A DNA stretch of 64,000 nt from Cynocephalus volans (taxonomy: Eukaryota > Chordata > Mammalia > Dermoptera > Cynocephalidae). This document shows positions 22,635 to 33,829 of the stretch, one piece after another; the first letter of the stretch is position 1; every line of letters starts with the position of its first letter. The stretch covers positions 26,015,577-26,079,576 of the forward strand of contig NC_084462.1 of NCBI RefSeq assembly GCF_027409185.1, given 5' to 3'. Under the pieces are notes generated by a model that saw only the letters and a program-made list of their open reading frames with translations, was not told the DNA's origin and did not search any database. Position numbers and translations under genes: made by a program.

Positions 22635-22905
22635 TTTTCCCAAACATCAATCAGATCACAGCCCTCCTCTTCCTAGAGCTCTCCAAGAGCCTTCCCCTGT
22701 GATTACAATAAACTCCAAACTCCTTGCTGGGGTCTACAAGGCCCTGCAGGACCTGGTCCCTGCCCAGCCTGGTCCCTGCCCGCTCTCGTACATCACAGCG
22801 GGAAGCCCTTGGAGGGCCATAAACTGAGAAGCATCTTCCCTTCTGGACTGACACTTCCGCCACTTTGTGCCACTGGACCCCTCCATGTTCATTTCTGTCT
22901 CCTCT
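22635..22905 (+). repeat. L2 LINE fragment, sense
   Basis: 'aatcagatcacagccctcct', 'ttacaataaactccaaactcc', 'ggtctacaaggccctgcagg' and 'acctggtccctgcc' are the L2 block just upstream of its terminus. It lies 80 bases after the previous L2 and repeats an earlier part of the consensus, so it is a separate insertion. Confidence 0.85.
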
Positions 22906-24015
22906 AGGGAAGGGCCAAATCAATGAGAAACTGATCACCCACCTAAGAATAAACTGCCGGCTGCCCAGGAGCCTCTCCACCCCCGCAGCATAGCAAGACG
23001 AGGAGAGACCTTCACTGCTGGTGTTTAGAATTGCCAGCACGAGGTGATAATAAAGAGCAGGCCAACTTTGAGTAACTTTATTCTTGTTCTTAATTGGCTA
23101 CAGACAATGCACCCTCTTGCCACCCGCACCTGGGAAGGACCACTCCCACCAGCACCAGCTTCTTGGTGGTGCTCCTAGGAATGACGTCCACCACTGATCC
23201 CACTATTGAGCAGGTGCGGGAAGAGGGAGGACATGACCTCATGTTCACCCTTTAGGAATTACCTAATCTAGTCTGAATTTTATGTCACACCCCACATGGC
23301 TGGTGAGATTAGTCATTCCTGCCAGGGGGGAGTGGGGACTCAGTCACTTGGTCACAGGGAAGGAATTCAAGCAGTCCCCACATGACAGGCTTTCTGAATC
23401 GGGGCTTGGGAAGGGCTATGGCACCCACGTGCCCTCTGTTGGCTTCCTCTGCACTGAGCATGGGTGTTCTGAAAGGCGGTAGATCCCCAGGACCCTTCTC
23501 CAGGGCCCCTGTCAGTCTGGGCTGGGCTGCTGGGGGCTGAGGGCAAAACAGGAACAAAATAGTAAGGGCCTCTGAACAGTCTTCCCTGGCTATTCCTTTT
23601 GGTGGACGTTGCCCACATCCCACACCTATGTCCCCTCTCAGGGAGGTCAAGGTCTCTGCATTTTTTTGGATGAGTAAACTGGAGTGAAGTTAGAGCCAAT
23701 GGGAGCTAGCTGACCAGACTCTGGTTGGGGGGTCTTTGTGGTTTGTTCCCTGCATGCCTGTCCCCCCAAAACAGAAATAAATGGCAGCAGGGAAAAGAGA
23801 CAGGATCTGGGCGAGCTGTCAGAAAGGATCACACAGGGTCCTGCTTAATGACTAGTCAGGCAGCGGAAATCCTTGTGAACTGTGAAATTTCAACAGAAAC
23901 ACCAGGGAAAAGAAACACTGGCCAAGTGGGTAGAGAAGCCTTGGCCAGGAAAACAGCCTTCTGTTCCAGTTTCCACAGGGGGATTAAAGACAGATTCGGC
24001 CGCTCACACCCAGCC
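22906..24015. other. Unique sequence, no gene recognised
   Basis: No repeat recognised with confidence. Around 23045-23095 an A/T-rich patch has a weak inverted similarity (ATAAAG and CTTTAT). Open frames are short and overlapping. Confidence 0.4.
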
Positions 24016-24019
24016 CTCG

Positions 24020-24200
24020 TTAGGGGCCCGCCACTGTCCCAGGCATTAACACCCACATCACGATTCATTTGTCCTCACCGAAGCCCTTGGGGGAGGACCA
24101 ATCATGCCCATTTTACAGGTGGTAAAACTGAGTCTCAGAGCAAGGCCTTGACTACGTAAGGAAGCCAGGTTCTCTGCCTTCCAGCCCAGTGCTGTTGTCA
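24020..24200 (-). repeat. MIR SINE, antisense
   Basis: 'catgcccattttacaggtgg', 'aaaactgagtctcagag' and 'tgactacgtaaggaagccagg' are in antisense MIR order. Confidence 0.85.
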
Positions 24201-25200
24201 GGGAAACATGATGCCTGATCCCCCATTCCTCATCCTGACTCCCCTCACAGGCCCCCGGGTCTTCCCCTCCTAATCCACCTGTCTGCAGGCCTGTGGCCGG
24301 CTACTGCTGGGGGAACCCCAGGCCCTCCACCCACCCCATCCCCAAACATTTTGTAAGAAAGGAGAGGCCAGGAACTTCAAGCCCAACATGAAGGACATTA
24401 CTAGGTGTTAGAAAAAATAGTCAAGTGTGAAATGCATTCCTGCAACCTCCCGGACATGCTGGGAAGCTTCGTTTCACCATCTGACAATCCCACAGCTAAT
24501 AAATCAAAGAAAGCAGCCAGGGCTGGAATGGCCAAAACAGAGCTGGAGCCAGATCCACATGGAGCTGCTGAGGGGATGGGAAGGGACTGCTCTGGCCACC
24601 TGCCCTTCCTCTGTAACTCTGCCTTCCTGAGCTTTGTGTTCTCCCAGGTAGATCTAGAATCTGGGATAGCCAGGGCTGGGTCCCCTGGGCATGACAGGCT
24701 GTCAGAGCTTCTGGACAGACAGGCCAGCTTGAGGGTCTCCAAGAGGGTATACCTCCCACTCCATGGAGCCTCTCCCTGAGACTACAGCCCCCCTGAATCA
24801 TATTCCCAGCTGACCAAGCCCAGCCTCATCCCTTCTCAGTGTAAGCCCCTCTGAGTCCACCAGGCAGGGATTTGAGCCCACAGAGCAGAAGAGACTTGTC
24901 TAGAAGCTTACTTTGAGTTCACATCCTCTCTGAGCTCCAGCATGCTAGGTCTGTACTTCAAGAGTATGTTTTCAACCTGACTTCTTGTGTGTGCATATGT
25001 ATTCCATCCTACCAGCCCACCCAGAATCCAAGCTCTGTGGAGGCAACGCTTGGGTCTGGCCTGAGTTTTGCATGCCAAAATGCTAGCCCAGGCCCAGGCT
25101 GTAGAGGAAAGAAGAAAGTAGAAATGGGAGGAAAAGAGGGAGATTAAACAAGGAAGTTGGCACTGTTCAGGAACAGGGATTTTACTCTGATAGGGCCACT
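24201..25200. other. Unique sequence, no gene recognised
   Basis: About 1 kb without recognised repeat or coding similarity. Opposing frames of 113 and 124 codons at 24401-24779 overlap fully and are treated as chance. Confidence 0.4.
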
Positions 25201-25204
25201 GTAA

Positions 25205-25340
25205 CCATGGGAATTATTCATTCAGCAAATATTTATTGAGTACCTACCATAATCTCAGACCTGTTATGTATGTCGCTGAAGTGACAGCAGGGGACAAAGC
25301 AAAGTCCTTGTTCTCATGATGCTTACATTCTAGTACAACT
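25205..25340 (-). repeat. L2 LINE 3' tail, antisense
   Basis: 'ttcattcagcaaatatttat', 'tgagtacctaccata' and 'gcttacattctagtacaa' are the inverse of the L2 3' terminus. Confidence 0.85.
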
Positions 25341-25344
25341 TCCC

Positions 25345-25800
25345 AAGGCAGCAGCTTTTTTTAGGATTCTTTGAATGCAAGTGACAGAAACCCAGTCAGA
25401 AAAAGCTTAAGCAAAAATGGGGGATTTATTGAGTCACGTAGCCCAAATGCAGGTCAGGCAGGGAAGATGCTGTCCTTTAGAAGAGACACACGCCTCAGGG
25501 CTATGCTTCTCTTGGTGGGCAAGCCTTGTTAACTCCCACTGCAGACCACTTTCTCCATGTGGCAGGAGACATGACTGATGGAAGTTTCAGCCTTGCTTCC
25601 TAAGAGCTCCATGACCAGAACAGAAAAAGGGTTCAGCTCTCCTGGTTCAGATTGTAAAGTCCCAGGGAAGGATTGTGATAGGCCCAGACAGTGTCACATG
25701 ACCACCTTCCTGGACCAATCACTATGACTAGAAGAACTGAGTATGTTAGAAGCAAGGAAATGGATCAGGACAGACAAACTGATGTCCACTCTACATGGAT
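25345..25800. repeat. Interspersed repeat, family unassigned
   Basis: 'gcaagtgacagaaacccagtc', 'gggggatttattgagtcacgta' and 'ctggaccaatcactatgac' form the pattern of a recurrent mammalian LTR- or DNA-type repeat that I cannot name. Confidence 0.4.
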
Positions 25801-26214
25801 ATTATACAGTTTGCTCCTCATATCTGCTCAACAGGAGGGGAAGAAGAAAGAGTAAGTACTGTGAACTCCACTTTCTAGCTGAGAAAGTGAGGCCTTGAGA
25901 GATTTCTCCCATCATAATACTGTTTAGTGGAGCCTGCACCTGCTCAAACCCAGCTCCCCAATGGTCAGGCCACAGCTGCCCCCACACCAAAGGGAAACTC
26001 AATTGGGACTTAATTCCTGCTGAAATTAAAGTGAGAGAAGGAAAAATGGGCTTCAAATGTGTTTTGAGAAATTTCAAGATTGAAATGGCATTTTTTAGCA
26101 CCTATCTCAGCACAAATTCATGCAGAAGGAAGGAGGAAGCCTCGTTCAGATGAGAATCTCAGAGCCATGCATGAGAGAATTAGGAGAGGTTTTAGCAATA
26201 ATGTCATCCACCCA

Positions 26215-26330
26215 GGTGGGTGGTCACAGAAGTAGGATAATAATGGCTACTATTTATTGACTGCTGGGCACGTATTATATATTTTATACTTATTTCCCAT
26301 CCCTGAAGATTCCTTTGAGGGTAGGAATGC
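26215..26330 (-). repeat. MIR SINE 5' part, antisense
   Basis: 'aataatggctactatttattg' followed by a decayed 'gggcacgtattatatatttta' block, the distal end of antisense MIR. Confidence 0.6.
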
Positions 26331-26549
26331 CCTCTCCACTTCCTTCTCCCCAGGGAGAACAGATTCATCTGACTGGTGGATTTGGGAGAAGGAAATGACC
26401 CTGCCCATCTTAGTCCCTTCTGAGCGTGCTCCATTCCAATCAGCTGTCCACAGAGAGGGAGCCTTCCCATCTCAGTTGACCCAACTCCTGAGAGTCTCTG
26501 CAAGTCAGTTGAGTTCTGAACATGGGAGAAGTTTTGTTTATTGGGCTCC

Positions 26550-26725
26550 CTGAATCCCCAACAACATGTATTATTATAACTATCCAACAATACTGTGAGG
26601 TAAGCATTATTATTTCCATTTTAAAGACAAGGACACTGAAGTTAAATGACCTGAGACCACTCAGCTCAGGAGTAGAGCCAAGACTCAGAACCAGGTGTCC
26701 AGGCTCACCACAGCCTGAGCTCTGG
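26550..26725 (-). repeat. MIR SINE, antisense
   Basis: 'gtgaggtaagcattattatt', 'ccattttaaagacaaggac' and 'aagttaaatgacctgagacc', then 'agtagagccaagactcagaa', match antisense MIR. Confidence 0.88.
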
Positions 26726-26869
26726 CCATGTCTAAAACCCATGCTTCAGGACTTTTGAGTCCAGTTCTCTCTCTGTGGCACCTGGTCATCTCCCTTCACA
26801 GGACAGACCTCAGAAGAGGCCAACAGATGCCACCACTGCCGTCTAGAAGCTTGCAATGTGAAACAGACA

Positions 26870-27295
26870 CGGCAACTATATTTTCTTATAACAAAATACC
26901 TGCAACTGGGTGATTTATAAAGAAAACAAAATTTATTGTTTACAGTTTCTGAGGCTGGGAAGTCCAAAGTCCATCTGGTGGTGACGACAGTGACCCAGGG
27001 GTCTCACATTGCAAGACAGTGGAAGCAGAGAGAACAAAGAGAGCAAGAGAGAGACTTCTTCTTTTAATACTCTCAGAACCACGCCCCTGACCACCATTTT
27101 TAATCCATTCACTACGGCATGGTCCTACAATCCAATCACCTCTTCAAGGCCCTCCCTTTCAATTACCATAATAAGATTTCCCACCCTCTTAACAGTCACA
27201 GTGGGGGCTAAGTTTCTAATACTTAAAACTTGGGGGACAATTGAAGCTTCAATGAGTTTGGGGGGGACATAATTCAATCCACTGTACCAACAGAA
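26870..27295 (-). repeat. MaLR-type LTR, antisense
   Basis: Antisense MaLR landmarks: 'aactgggtgatttataaag', 'tttctgaggctgggaagtcc', 'agagcaagagagagac', 'accattttt' then 'aatcacctcttcaaggccc', and the far end 'aattcaatccactgtacc'. It is non-coding, and its 5' LTR end lies at the right. Confidence 0.75.
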
Positions 27296-27474
27296 TTCAT
27301 CATCAGAAAGCACTGGTTGAGGTACTGTGTTCAATTTTGCATAAAAACAGGCTCCCTGCTCCCCACTTAGAAATCACACTACTCCACTGGGTTACTATAC
27401 GGGCATTCAACATAAAAATATCCACAGAATGATTAGAACCAGACATGTACACAGTAAATGCCCAATTCATTCTG

Positions 27475-27568
27475 CCTACTGCAGTTATTATCTGTGTGAC
27501 CTTGGACAAGTCACCTGCCATCTCTGAGCCTTGGCTTCTTCATCTGCCTAATTGGTCAAATGATAGCA
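27475..27568 (+). repeat. MIR SINE fragment, sense
   Basis: 'tctgtgtgaccttggacaag', 'tcacctgccatctctgagcc' and 'ttcttcatctgcctaatt' match the sense MIR centre. It is cut off by the next LTR. Confidence 0.85.
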
Positions 27569-27569
27569 A

Positions 27570-27955
27570 TAGCTCCCAGTATCCATTTTTGTGTTGCTGT
27601 CACAGAACACCTGAGACTGGGAAATTTACAAAGAAAAGAGGTTTATTTGGCTAATGATTCTGGGACAGGTGCATCTGGCACAGACCTCAGGCTGCTCTAC
27701 TCATGGTGGACAGTCACAGGGACAAGGAGATCACATGGCAAGAGGAAGCAAAAGAGAGAGAGAGAGGGAGAGGAGGTGCCAGGCTCTTTTTAACAACCAG
27801 CTCTCACAGGAGCTAATAGAGCAAGAACTCTGTCCCCCCACCGTGCTGCCGACAGGGAGCGCATCCCAAACGCCTCCCAACACTGCCACATTGGGGAATC
27901 AGATTTCAACATGCACTTTGGGGGGACAAATATATCTAAACTATATCACCCGGTG
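27570..27955 (-). repeat. MaLR (MST/MLT1-like) LTR, antisense
   Basis: 'acctgagactgggaaattta', 'aagaaaagaggtttatttgg', 'catggcaagaggaagcaaaa', 'gtgccaggctctttttaac', 'aaccagctctcacaggagct', 'gatttcaacatgcactttgg' and 'ctaaactatatcac' follow the inverse of a MaLR LTR over its whole length. It contains a GA-rich run at 27750-27770. Confidence 0.85.
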
Positions 27956-27959
27956 AGGT

Positions 27960-28360
27960 GGGTTATATGAGGGTCCTATGGGAAAAGTTATGGGAAAGCT
28001 CTTTGCAAAGTGTCCAGCTCACAGCAAAGGCGAGCGTTTAGGATTCTTCCCTGCGCCCTACAGAAGCCCGGTGAACTCTCCCAGATTCCCAAACCTAAAT
28101 CAATGCTGGTCTGCCTCACAGAGGGCCAGACAACCACAGCCTGGTGGAAGGGGCCATTCGGGAGGTGGAGCATGGTGACTCTGGCCTGGGTACTCTGTGT
28201 TGCTCCCCTCCCGGCCTGTAAACTCCAGTAGGCCAAGGACTGGCCCCCTGATTCACACTGGTTTCCCCAAACCAGTGTGTGACCTGGCATTGAGGAGGAG
28301 CTAGGTGAACGGTTGTGGGGTGAGTTGAGTGTATGAGCAAGCATGTCAGTAAACGAGTCA
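27960..28360 (+). repeat. Possible L2 tail fragment in otherwise unique sequence
   Basis: 28195-28350 weakly resembles a sense L2 tail ('ctgtaaactccagtaggcc', 'gtgacctggcattgagg'). The remainder is not recognised. Confidence 0.35.
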
Positions 28361-28364
28361 GATC

Positions 28365-29100
28365 CGCACACATTTACTGAGTGTCTGTATGTGCCAGGCA
28401 TTACGAATTGAGAAGTGAATAAAAACAGACACTGTCCTGCTACCGTGGAGCTTACCATCTAGTGTGGCGGGATAGTAACAACAGGAATAGAGATATCACG
28501 GAAGGCCTTGTAGGCTGTGGCAGGGAATTTGGATTTTATCTCAAGTCCAATGGGAACCCATTAAAAAGTTTTAAGCAGGGAGAAACATGATCTGATGGAC
28601 ATTTAAAAATTCCTCTGGCTGCTGCATGGAGAACAGGGGGACAGTGCAGCTGGCGCAGAGGTCCCTACCGGTATCCAGGCAACGGACGGTGGCAGCTGAG
28701 GCTGGGGGTGGCCGCGGAGATGGTTGGAATTAGGTGGATTGGAGGTATATTTTGAAGCTGGAATCTACACAGCTTGATGTTAGATTGGATGTGGCAAGTA
28801 AGACAGAGGGAGGTGTCAAGAACAAGCCCCAGGTTTCTGGCCTGATCAACCAACCAGGTGGAGGGTGGTGAAATTTCCTGGGATGAGAAAGAGTCTGAGC
28901 TGAGTTTAAGACAAGGGGAGCTGGGCATTCCCTTGAGACATCCACTTGCAGGCATCGGGGCAGAAGGGTGCAAGGGTCTGACCCTCTGGGATGAGTGCTG
29001 CTGGATGGGAAGGCAGATGACTGACAAAACGGAATAAATGAGGGGACAGGCAGGTGAGTGGATGCCATTGCTATAGTCCAAAGGTGGGCCTGCTGTCCTT
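28365..29100 (-). repeat. L2 LINE, antisense, long copy
   Basis: The longest antisense L2 here. In order it shows the inverse 3' tail ('ctgagtgtctgtatgtgcc', 'gtggagcttaccatctagtg'), then 'aaggccttgtaggctgtgg', 'atttggattttatctcaag', 'catgatctgatggac', 'ctctggctgctgcatgga', 'gaggtatattttgaagctgg' and 'ccaggtttctggcctga'. This is the C-terminal part of the L2 reverse-transcriptase ORF, full of stops. It ends before the reverse-transcriptase active-site region. Confidence 0.88.
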
Positions 29101-29595
29101 GGAAAGAGCTCTTCAGAGGACCTAGGAGGTGCGACTCTCTGGCTAGGGAGACCTGATGGCCCCAACACCCCACATCCCACTCCTCCAGGTCTAGGAGAGA
29201 TCTGGAGCCTTCTGAGGTCTCAGCTGCAACACAGCAGTGCACATTCCTGCAGTTTTCAGGGAGAGGAGGAGGAGGAAGGGGGATGGAGGTACCTGGGGCA
29301 GGCTCCAGGGAGGAGGAGGAGGAGAGAGGGGCACGAAGGTGTGGCTTAGAAGCCCCTTCCTCCCTCTGTTTGCACAGCTGTCCAGGCCCAGCTGGGCAGA
29401 GAAGAGAGTGAGTCACGGCTTCCGGTTCACTACACCCACGTGGAGGGGAGGAGAGCTTGCCTTAGGTATGGAACGTGGTGGTGAAGCCCCAGCCCTGGGG
29501 ACCCTCGTCCTCCATCCTCCCCCCTGCCCTTTGGCCACACCTCTGTGAATAACCAGGTTCTGGGTCTTCTGATCCCCTCCACGTCCCCCTGTGCC
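29101..29595. other. Purine-rich unique sequence
   Basis: 29255-29335 is dominated by GGA/GAG runs. No repeat family or exon recognised. Confidence 0.45.
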
Positions 29596-29599
29596 TAGA

Positions 29600-29860
29600 T
29601 GCCTCTCCTCTCTCCCTGCCACTTCCCTGGCTCTAGATCTGTGTTCCCTACTTTCTTCCACTTTCCTGCACTTGAATGCACAGCCCTCTTCTGTTCTCCA
29701 TCCCCCATCACAGCCTTTCCCAGAGTCCCTCATTTCCGGTCCCCCTCTCCCCACCAGACAGTGCCTTAGGCAGCTCTGCCGTCTTTTCAGTGTCCCATCT
29801 CACACCCACTAGGTGCTTCATCAATGTTTGGTGAATTGAATTAAAAGGTACTTAATTCAC
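29600..29860 (+). repeat. L2 LINE 3' end, sense
   Basis: The tail is recognisable ('cactaggtgcttcatcaatg', 'tttggtgaattgaatt'). The upstream part is diverged. Confidence 0.6.
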
Positions 29861-29899
29861 ATTTCTCAAGTTTTGAGTAAGAACAAGGATCTCTCTCCC

Positions 29900-29904
<5 letters not shown>

Positions 29905-29955
<51 letters not shown>
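29905..29955. repeat. (CT)25 microsatellite
   Basis: Fifty-one bases of uninterrupted CT, preceded by a short impure pyrimidine run (29889-29904). Confidence 0.95.
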
Positions 29956-29958
<3 letters not shown>

Positions 29959-30129
29959 CAGGCCCCTGTGGGATGATGGCACTCAGGCTGGTGGGGAGGG
30001 GGCAAGGGGCTCCTCTGGGAGAACTGTCCCAGCTCTGGATGGTTGAGGAAGTTTTTTCTCACCAGGTTCCAGATGTGCAAAATGCACCACCAGCCTGGCT
30101 CCAGCCCCAAAGCCTTGCTCGGTCAAGGC

Positions 30130-30345
30130 TGAAAAGGATAACAGGTACCATTTATGAGGTGCTCACCATGGGGCACGTGCCGTGTATCCTCTTCATGTGC
30201 ATTATCTCAGCTAATCCTCTCAACTCCATGATGGGGGCAAGACTATCTCCATTTCATGGTTGAGGAGGTAGATTCAGGAAGGTCAAGTGACTTTCCAAGG
30301 GCACTGGGCAACTACATGATGGGCCTGCCTGACCCCAGGGCCTCT
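30130..30345 (-). repeat. MIR SINE, antisense, near full length
   Basis: 'ggtaccatttatgaggtgct', 'cattatctcagctaatcctc', 'tctccatttcatggttgagg', 'gtcaagtgactttccaaggg' and the distal end are all in order over about 215 bp. Confidence 0.9.
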
Positions 30346-32160
30346 GTTCATGGGCACTTTGCCCTCTCAGGAGGCCCCTCAAAGGTGGCCATCTAGAGAG
30401 ACCACTAGGAAGGGACTAGAAGATTATGGGAGGGTATCTCTCTCACACAGCCCCAAGGTGCACAGAGACTTCCCCTCTGTGACTGGGCTGGCCCTGGGAG
30501 CCAAAGGCACGGTCTCTCTCTGGGAAAGAAAGACGCAGCCCTCACATCACTGCAAGTAACGGTTTACCCACTTGGCTTCCTGTTAGGTTTGTTCTTCCTT
30601 CCCCCCAGGGGTGTCTCTTATCTTAAGGTTTTAGGGGCTTTTGTGCTGGGCTGTTTACCATTTGGTGACAGTTGGTGCCAGAACCAGCCTCTTGGGAAAA
30701 GTGAGGAGGAGAAAAGCAAGCCCAGATGGGCCTTTGGTCATCCACACAGCCACAGGTGTCGAGACTGGAGGGACAAGCAGACCCTGAGCTGTCAGTCACC
30801 AAAGCTATGTCCAGCTGTCCTGCCAATGTCAGGCTTGGTCTTCCAAACAGGGCTGACTTCAGCAAGTGAAAGTGAGCTGGCTTGTCCTGAGCTCCCTGCA
30901 GTGCAAGAAGAGGTGGGGAGCTGTAAATAATCCACCGAATAGATAACACAGATGCTGAGTCTGCTGGACTAAGATGCTTGCTTTGGTCCCAGAATTAGGA
31001 GCTCTGGGTTATTCATGACTGATGTGAAGGGAGAGAATCTGCTGTAGAAACTGGCCCCTCTTCATCCTCCCCCTTCCTAGTGCTCCTTGGGTAAAGACCT
31101 CTTGATGCTTGGTGGTAGGAGCTTGGGCTGACCCTGCAGCCCACTTCCAATAAGTGTCCTGCATCCTCCTGGGCCCTCCATGCAGGTCCTGGGCACCCCA
31201 TTACTCTGCACCTGACTTTGCCCTTGTCAGTCTGCCCAAACCCTTGGCAGCCTGGGGTCCTGTCCCCAACTGGCCATACTCACTCCTCCAGACACCAGAG
31301 CCCTAACTTAAACTTCACTCAGTGCTGCCCAGCTTCTCATCTGTTCCTCCGTCCTATCTGCTCCTGCCCCCAGAAGCCCGCCCACCTGAGGGACAGCTGC
31401 CTCCTGCCCAAACATTACTCTCTTCCTGGGAGGGGTAGGGTCTGGATTCCTGATCATCAATCACCTGCAGGACAACAAGCTCCCCTGCCCATCCCCCTGG
31501 GCCTGTCCAGGGTCCAGGTTCAAGGCTGACCCAGATTTGGCCAACCTTGATTCTGTCCAAATCCTCCCAACATGTGCAGTGTCTGGGCCACATTAGTAAC
31601 AGGAGCAATGAACGAACAGAGAGTACAGCTGACTTGGGTTCACTCTGGACAATTTCTATCCCCCACAATCAGGCGTGACCTAGGGCCAGGCGTGGAGGCA
31701 TGACCTAGGGCCAGGTTAGCCAAACTCTGACCAGAGAGGGAAAAAGAATTCTCTCACCCTATTACCCAGAAACAGGACTCCCACAGCCAGGCAGGGCTTA
31801 GAGAGCCAGACCCATGCACCCCCGACTTTAGTGAGGTATGGCCAAAACACAGGGGAATGGCCCAGATGGAATCCCAGTGGCCTCATTAAAACCCACCAGA
31901 CCTAGAACTTTGAGATCTGGGGGTAAGTCAGCGCTGAACTTTGAGATATGGGACCTCTCAGGCACAGCCTCAGATCATGGGGAGGGGGTCAGTGAAAACG
32001 CAACACGTGAAGGCACACGTGGGACTGCATGTGCCCAGGGCCATTTGCAAAACGGAGACACTGAGGATCCGGGAATAGTGGAAAAACTGACGTGTGAAAG
32101 CCTCTGCGATCACTCATTCACTTTCCCATTCATTCCTTCAACAAACACGTATTGATATCT
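30346..32160. other. Unique sequence with two small direct repeats
   Basis: About 1.8 kb without a recognised gene or repeat family. Two local duplications are visible: TGACCTAGGGCCAGG at 31676-31690 and 31701-31715 (period 25), and GAACTTTGAGATMTGGG near 31906 and 31939. Confidence 0.45.
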
Positions 32161-32164
32161 TCTA

Positions 32165-32415
32165 GGTATTTATACAGTCCAGAGGTTAAGAACATGAACC
32201 CTAGAGCTAGACAGTCTGATTTCACTTCTTTGCTCTGTTCCTGATAGCTCTGTGACCTTGTTACTGAAATCTCTGTGCCTCAACTTCCTCATTTGTAAAA
32301 TGGAACACCTATCTCCTAAGCCAGGCCATCATGGGGCTGAAGAGGGTGACCGCATGTTAAAGCATTAGAGCAATGCTTGGTACATAGTGATGGCCCGTAG
32401 GTGTTAGCCACTTAA
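32165..32415 (+). repeat. MIR SINE, sense, near full length
   Basis: 'ccagaggttaagaacatgaa', 'agctctgtgaccttgttac', 'tctctgtgcctcaacttcc', 'tcatttgtaaaatgga' and the 3' part 'gagcaatgcttggtacatag' are present in order. Confidence 0.92.
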
Positions 32416-33180
32416 CCACGGCCACTGCAAGGGGATTGTCTTGCTTCTTGCTTCACTTTGCCAACAACATCTTTGCAGCACTTTCTGTCTTCTGATGGCC
32501 AAAGACTGCGAGGGACATAATATCCTTCAGAGAAATCCTGGGCCTTGGGATAGCTCCAGCTGTGCCTCTCTTGGGCAAGTGGGGAGTAGTGAGGGGGTCC
32601 CAGGAAAGAGTCCCTGCACTTCACTCCTACCTCTTCTCACTCCCCGCAGCCCCTGTCCCCTCTCTAAGGTTGAAAAGCCCAGAGGCTCTCCTGCCCAGCT
32701 CTGTTTGGAGAGGGAGGGGGGCCTGAAACTTGGGCCACCTTCAGAGTGACTGGGGGAAAAGGGGATGAGGAGGCTGGACCACTCTGAGAAGGACAGGTGG
32801 TGGGTGTTCTCCGCAAAGGGGTCTTAAGAGAGACCGGGATGTCTGTGGCCTGAGGGAGGGCATGTTGAAGCCTCAAGAGGTGAAAATGGATGAAACTGCC
32901 CCTTAAAAGGAGGCTGGGGGTCACCTCTTTCCCCGAGAAGTGACTGTCCAGGAAGGTGGATCTGGCCTTGTTCAGGAGACCAACCCTCCCCGGGGGGACT
33001 GGCTGGCCCTGGAATGCAGACAGGGCTGAGAATGCAATGGCAGGGGCCAGGCAACCCACCAGACACCAGAAGGGTTCTGATCTCCACCTAAGGGCTGGGC
33101 CCTCTCCCCCATTAGGGCCGGGTATAGAATCACGAGAGATCAGAGGGACTCTTAGAATGCCCCCCCCTGGACGGGCCTTT
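32416..33180. other. Unique sequence, no gene recognised
   Basis: GC content rises toward the CpG island. There are overlapping frames on both strands but no recognisable exon. Confidence 0.4.
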
Positions 33181-33184
33181 CAGG

Positions 33185-33700
33185 TCCAGCCACCTCGCCG
33201 TACAGCTTGGGAAACTGAGGCTCGGAGAGGCCGCGCCTACCTCCACCCGGGCGTCCCGGCTCCGCGCGCGCCAGGCAGGGGGCGCCCTTCCCCGCCGCCC
33301 GGGCCCGCGGCCGCCCGCGCCAGGCAGGGACCCCCGGAAAGCCCTCTGATAGGGCCTTCCCCGCGCCAGCTCCCCTCCCCGGGCCGCCGTCCCCGCGGGG
33401 AGCGGCGATAGACGCGTTGGGGACGCGTGCCTGCCAGCCTCGGCGGCCCCGGCGCGGCGCGGCTGGGACGGCGGCCGCGTCCGGCGCGATCCAGCCCGCG
33501 TTTTCCGTCCCGCCCGCCAACTTTTTCAAGCCGTCGTTATTTGATAATGATTTTTTTTTTTAACCTCCCCCAATAATTGTTATCCTCCCCGCCCGGTGCA
33601 GCTCAGGTGATGGGCACAGACGGCGGCCGCCTCCTCCTCCTCCGGGTGTGCGGCTCCGGCTCCGGGGGAGAAGCCACCACGGAGGCGCCTTCTGCAAAAC
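33185..33700. promoter_or_regulatory. CpG island (orphan promoter candidate)
   Basis: Composition changes sharply to GC-rich DNA dense in unmutated CpG. The core (33225-33520) has CGCGCGCC, GCGGCCGC and CGGCGCGGCGCGGC, and two ACGCGT sites at 33412-33417 and 33423-33428. Elsewhere in the window CpG is depleted, so this stretch is probably unmethylated in the germline, as promoters are. An AT-rich patch (33535-33585, with TTTGATAATG and CAATAATTG) interrupts it, and a second CpG-rich part follows at 33590-33690. A splice-donor-like CAG|GTGATG lies at 33606-33614. No coding exon is recognisable, so it could be a non-coding RNA promoter, an alternative first exon of a distant gene, or an orphan island or enhancer. 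Confidence 0.75.
33271..33287 (+). promoter_or_regulatory. CTCF-like motif
   Basis: CCAGGCAGGGGGCGCCC contains the strong CTCF core AGGGGGCGC. The left CCASY part matches only partly. It sits inside the CpG island, a common place for CTCF, but a match in GC-rich DNA is weak evidence. Confidence 0.3.
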
Positions 33701-33828
33701 CAGGCTTGAGGGCCACCCCCGACGGCCCCCCACAGGCTTCTGCACACCCCCACTCCACCATCCTGTCCCCTCCCACGTCCCAACTCCCCCAAAGCCCACT
33801 CTCCCGGCCACGGCGATGCTGAGCACAG
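33701..33828. other. C-rich flank of the CpG island
   Basis: CpG density falls off. No exon or repeat recognised. Confidence 0.4.
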
Positions 33829-33829
33829 A

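Noticed and set aside
29240..29340. GGA-rich run as a satellite or CRISPR-like array
   Set aside because: Only a local purine-rich simple sequence with no regular unit or spacers. CRISPR is not expected in a mammalian nuclear genome.
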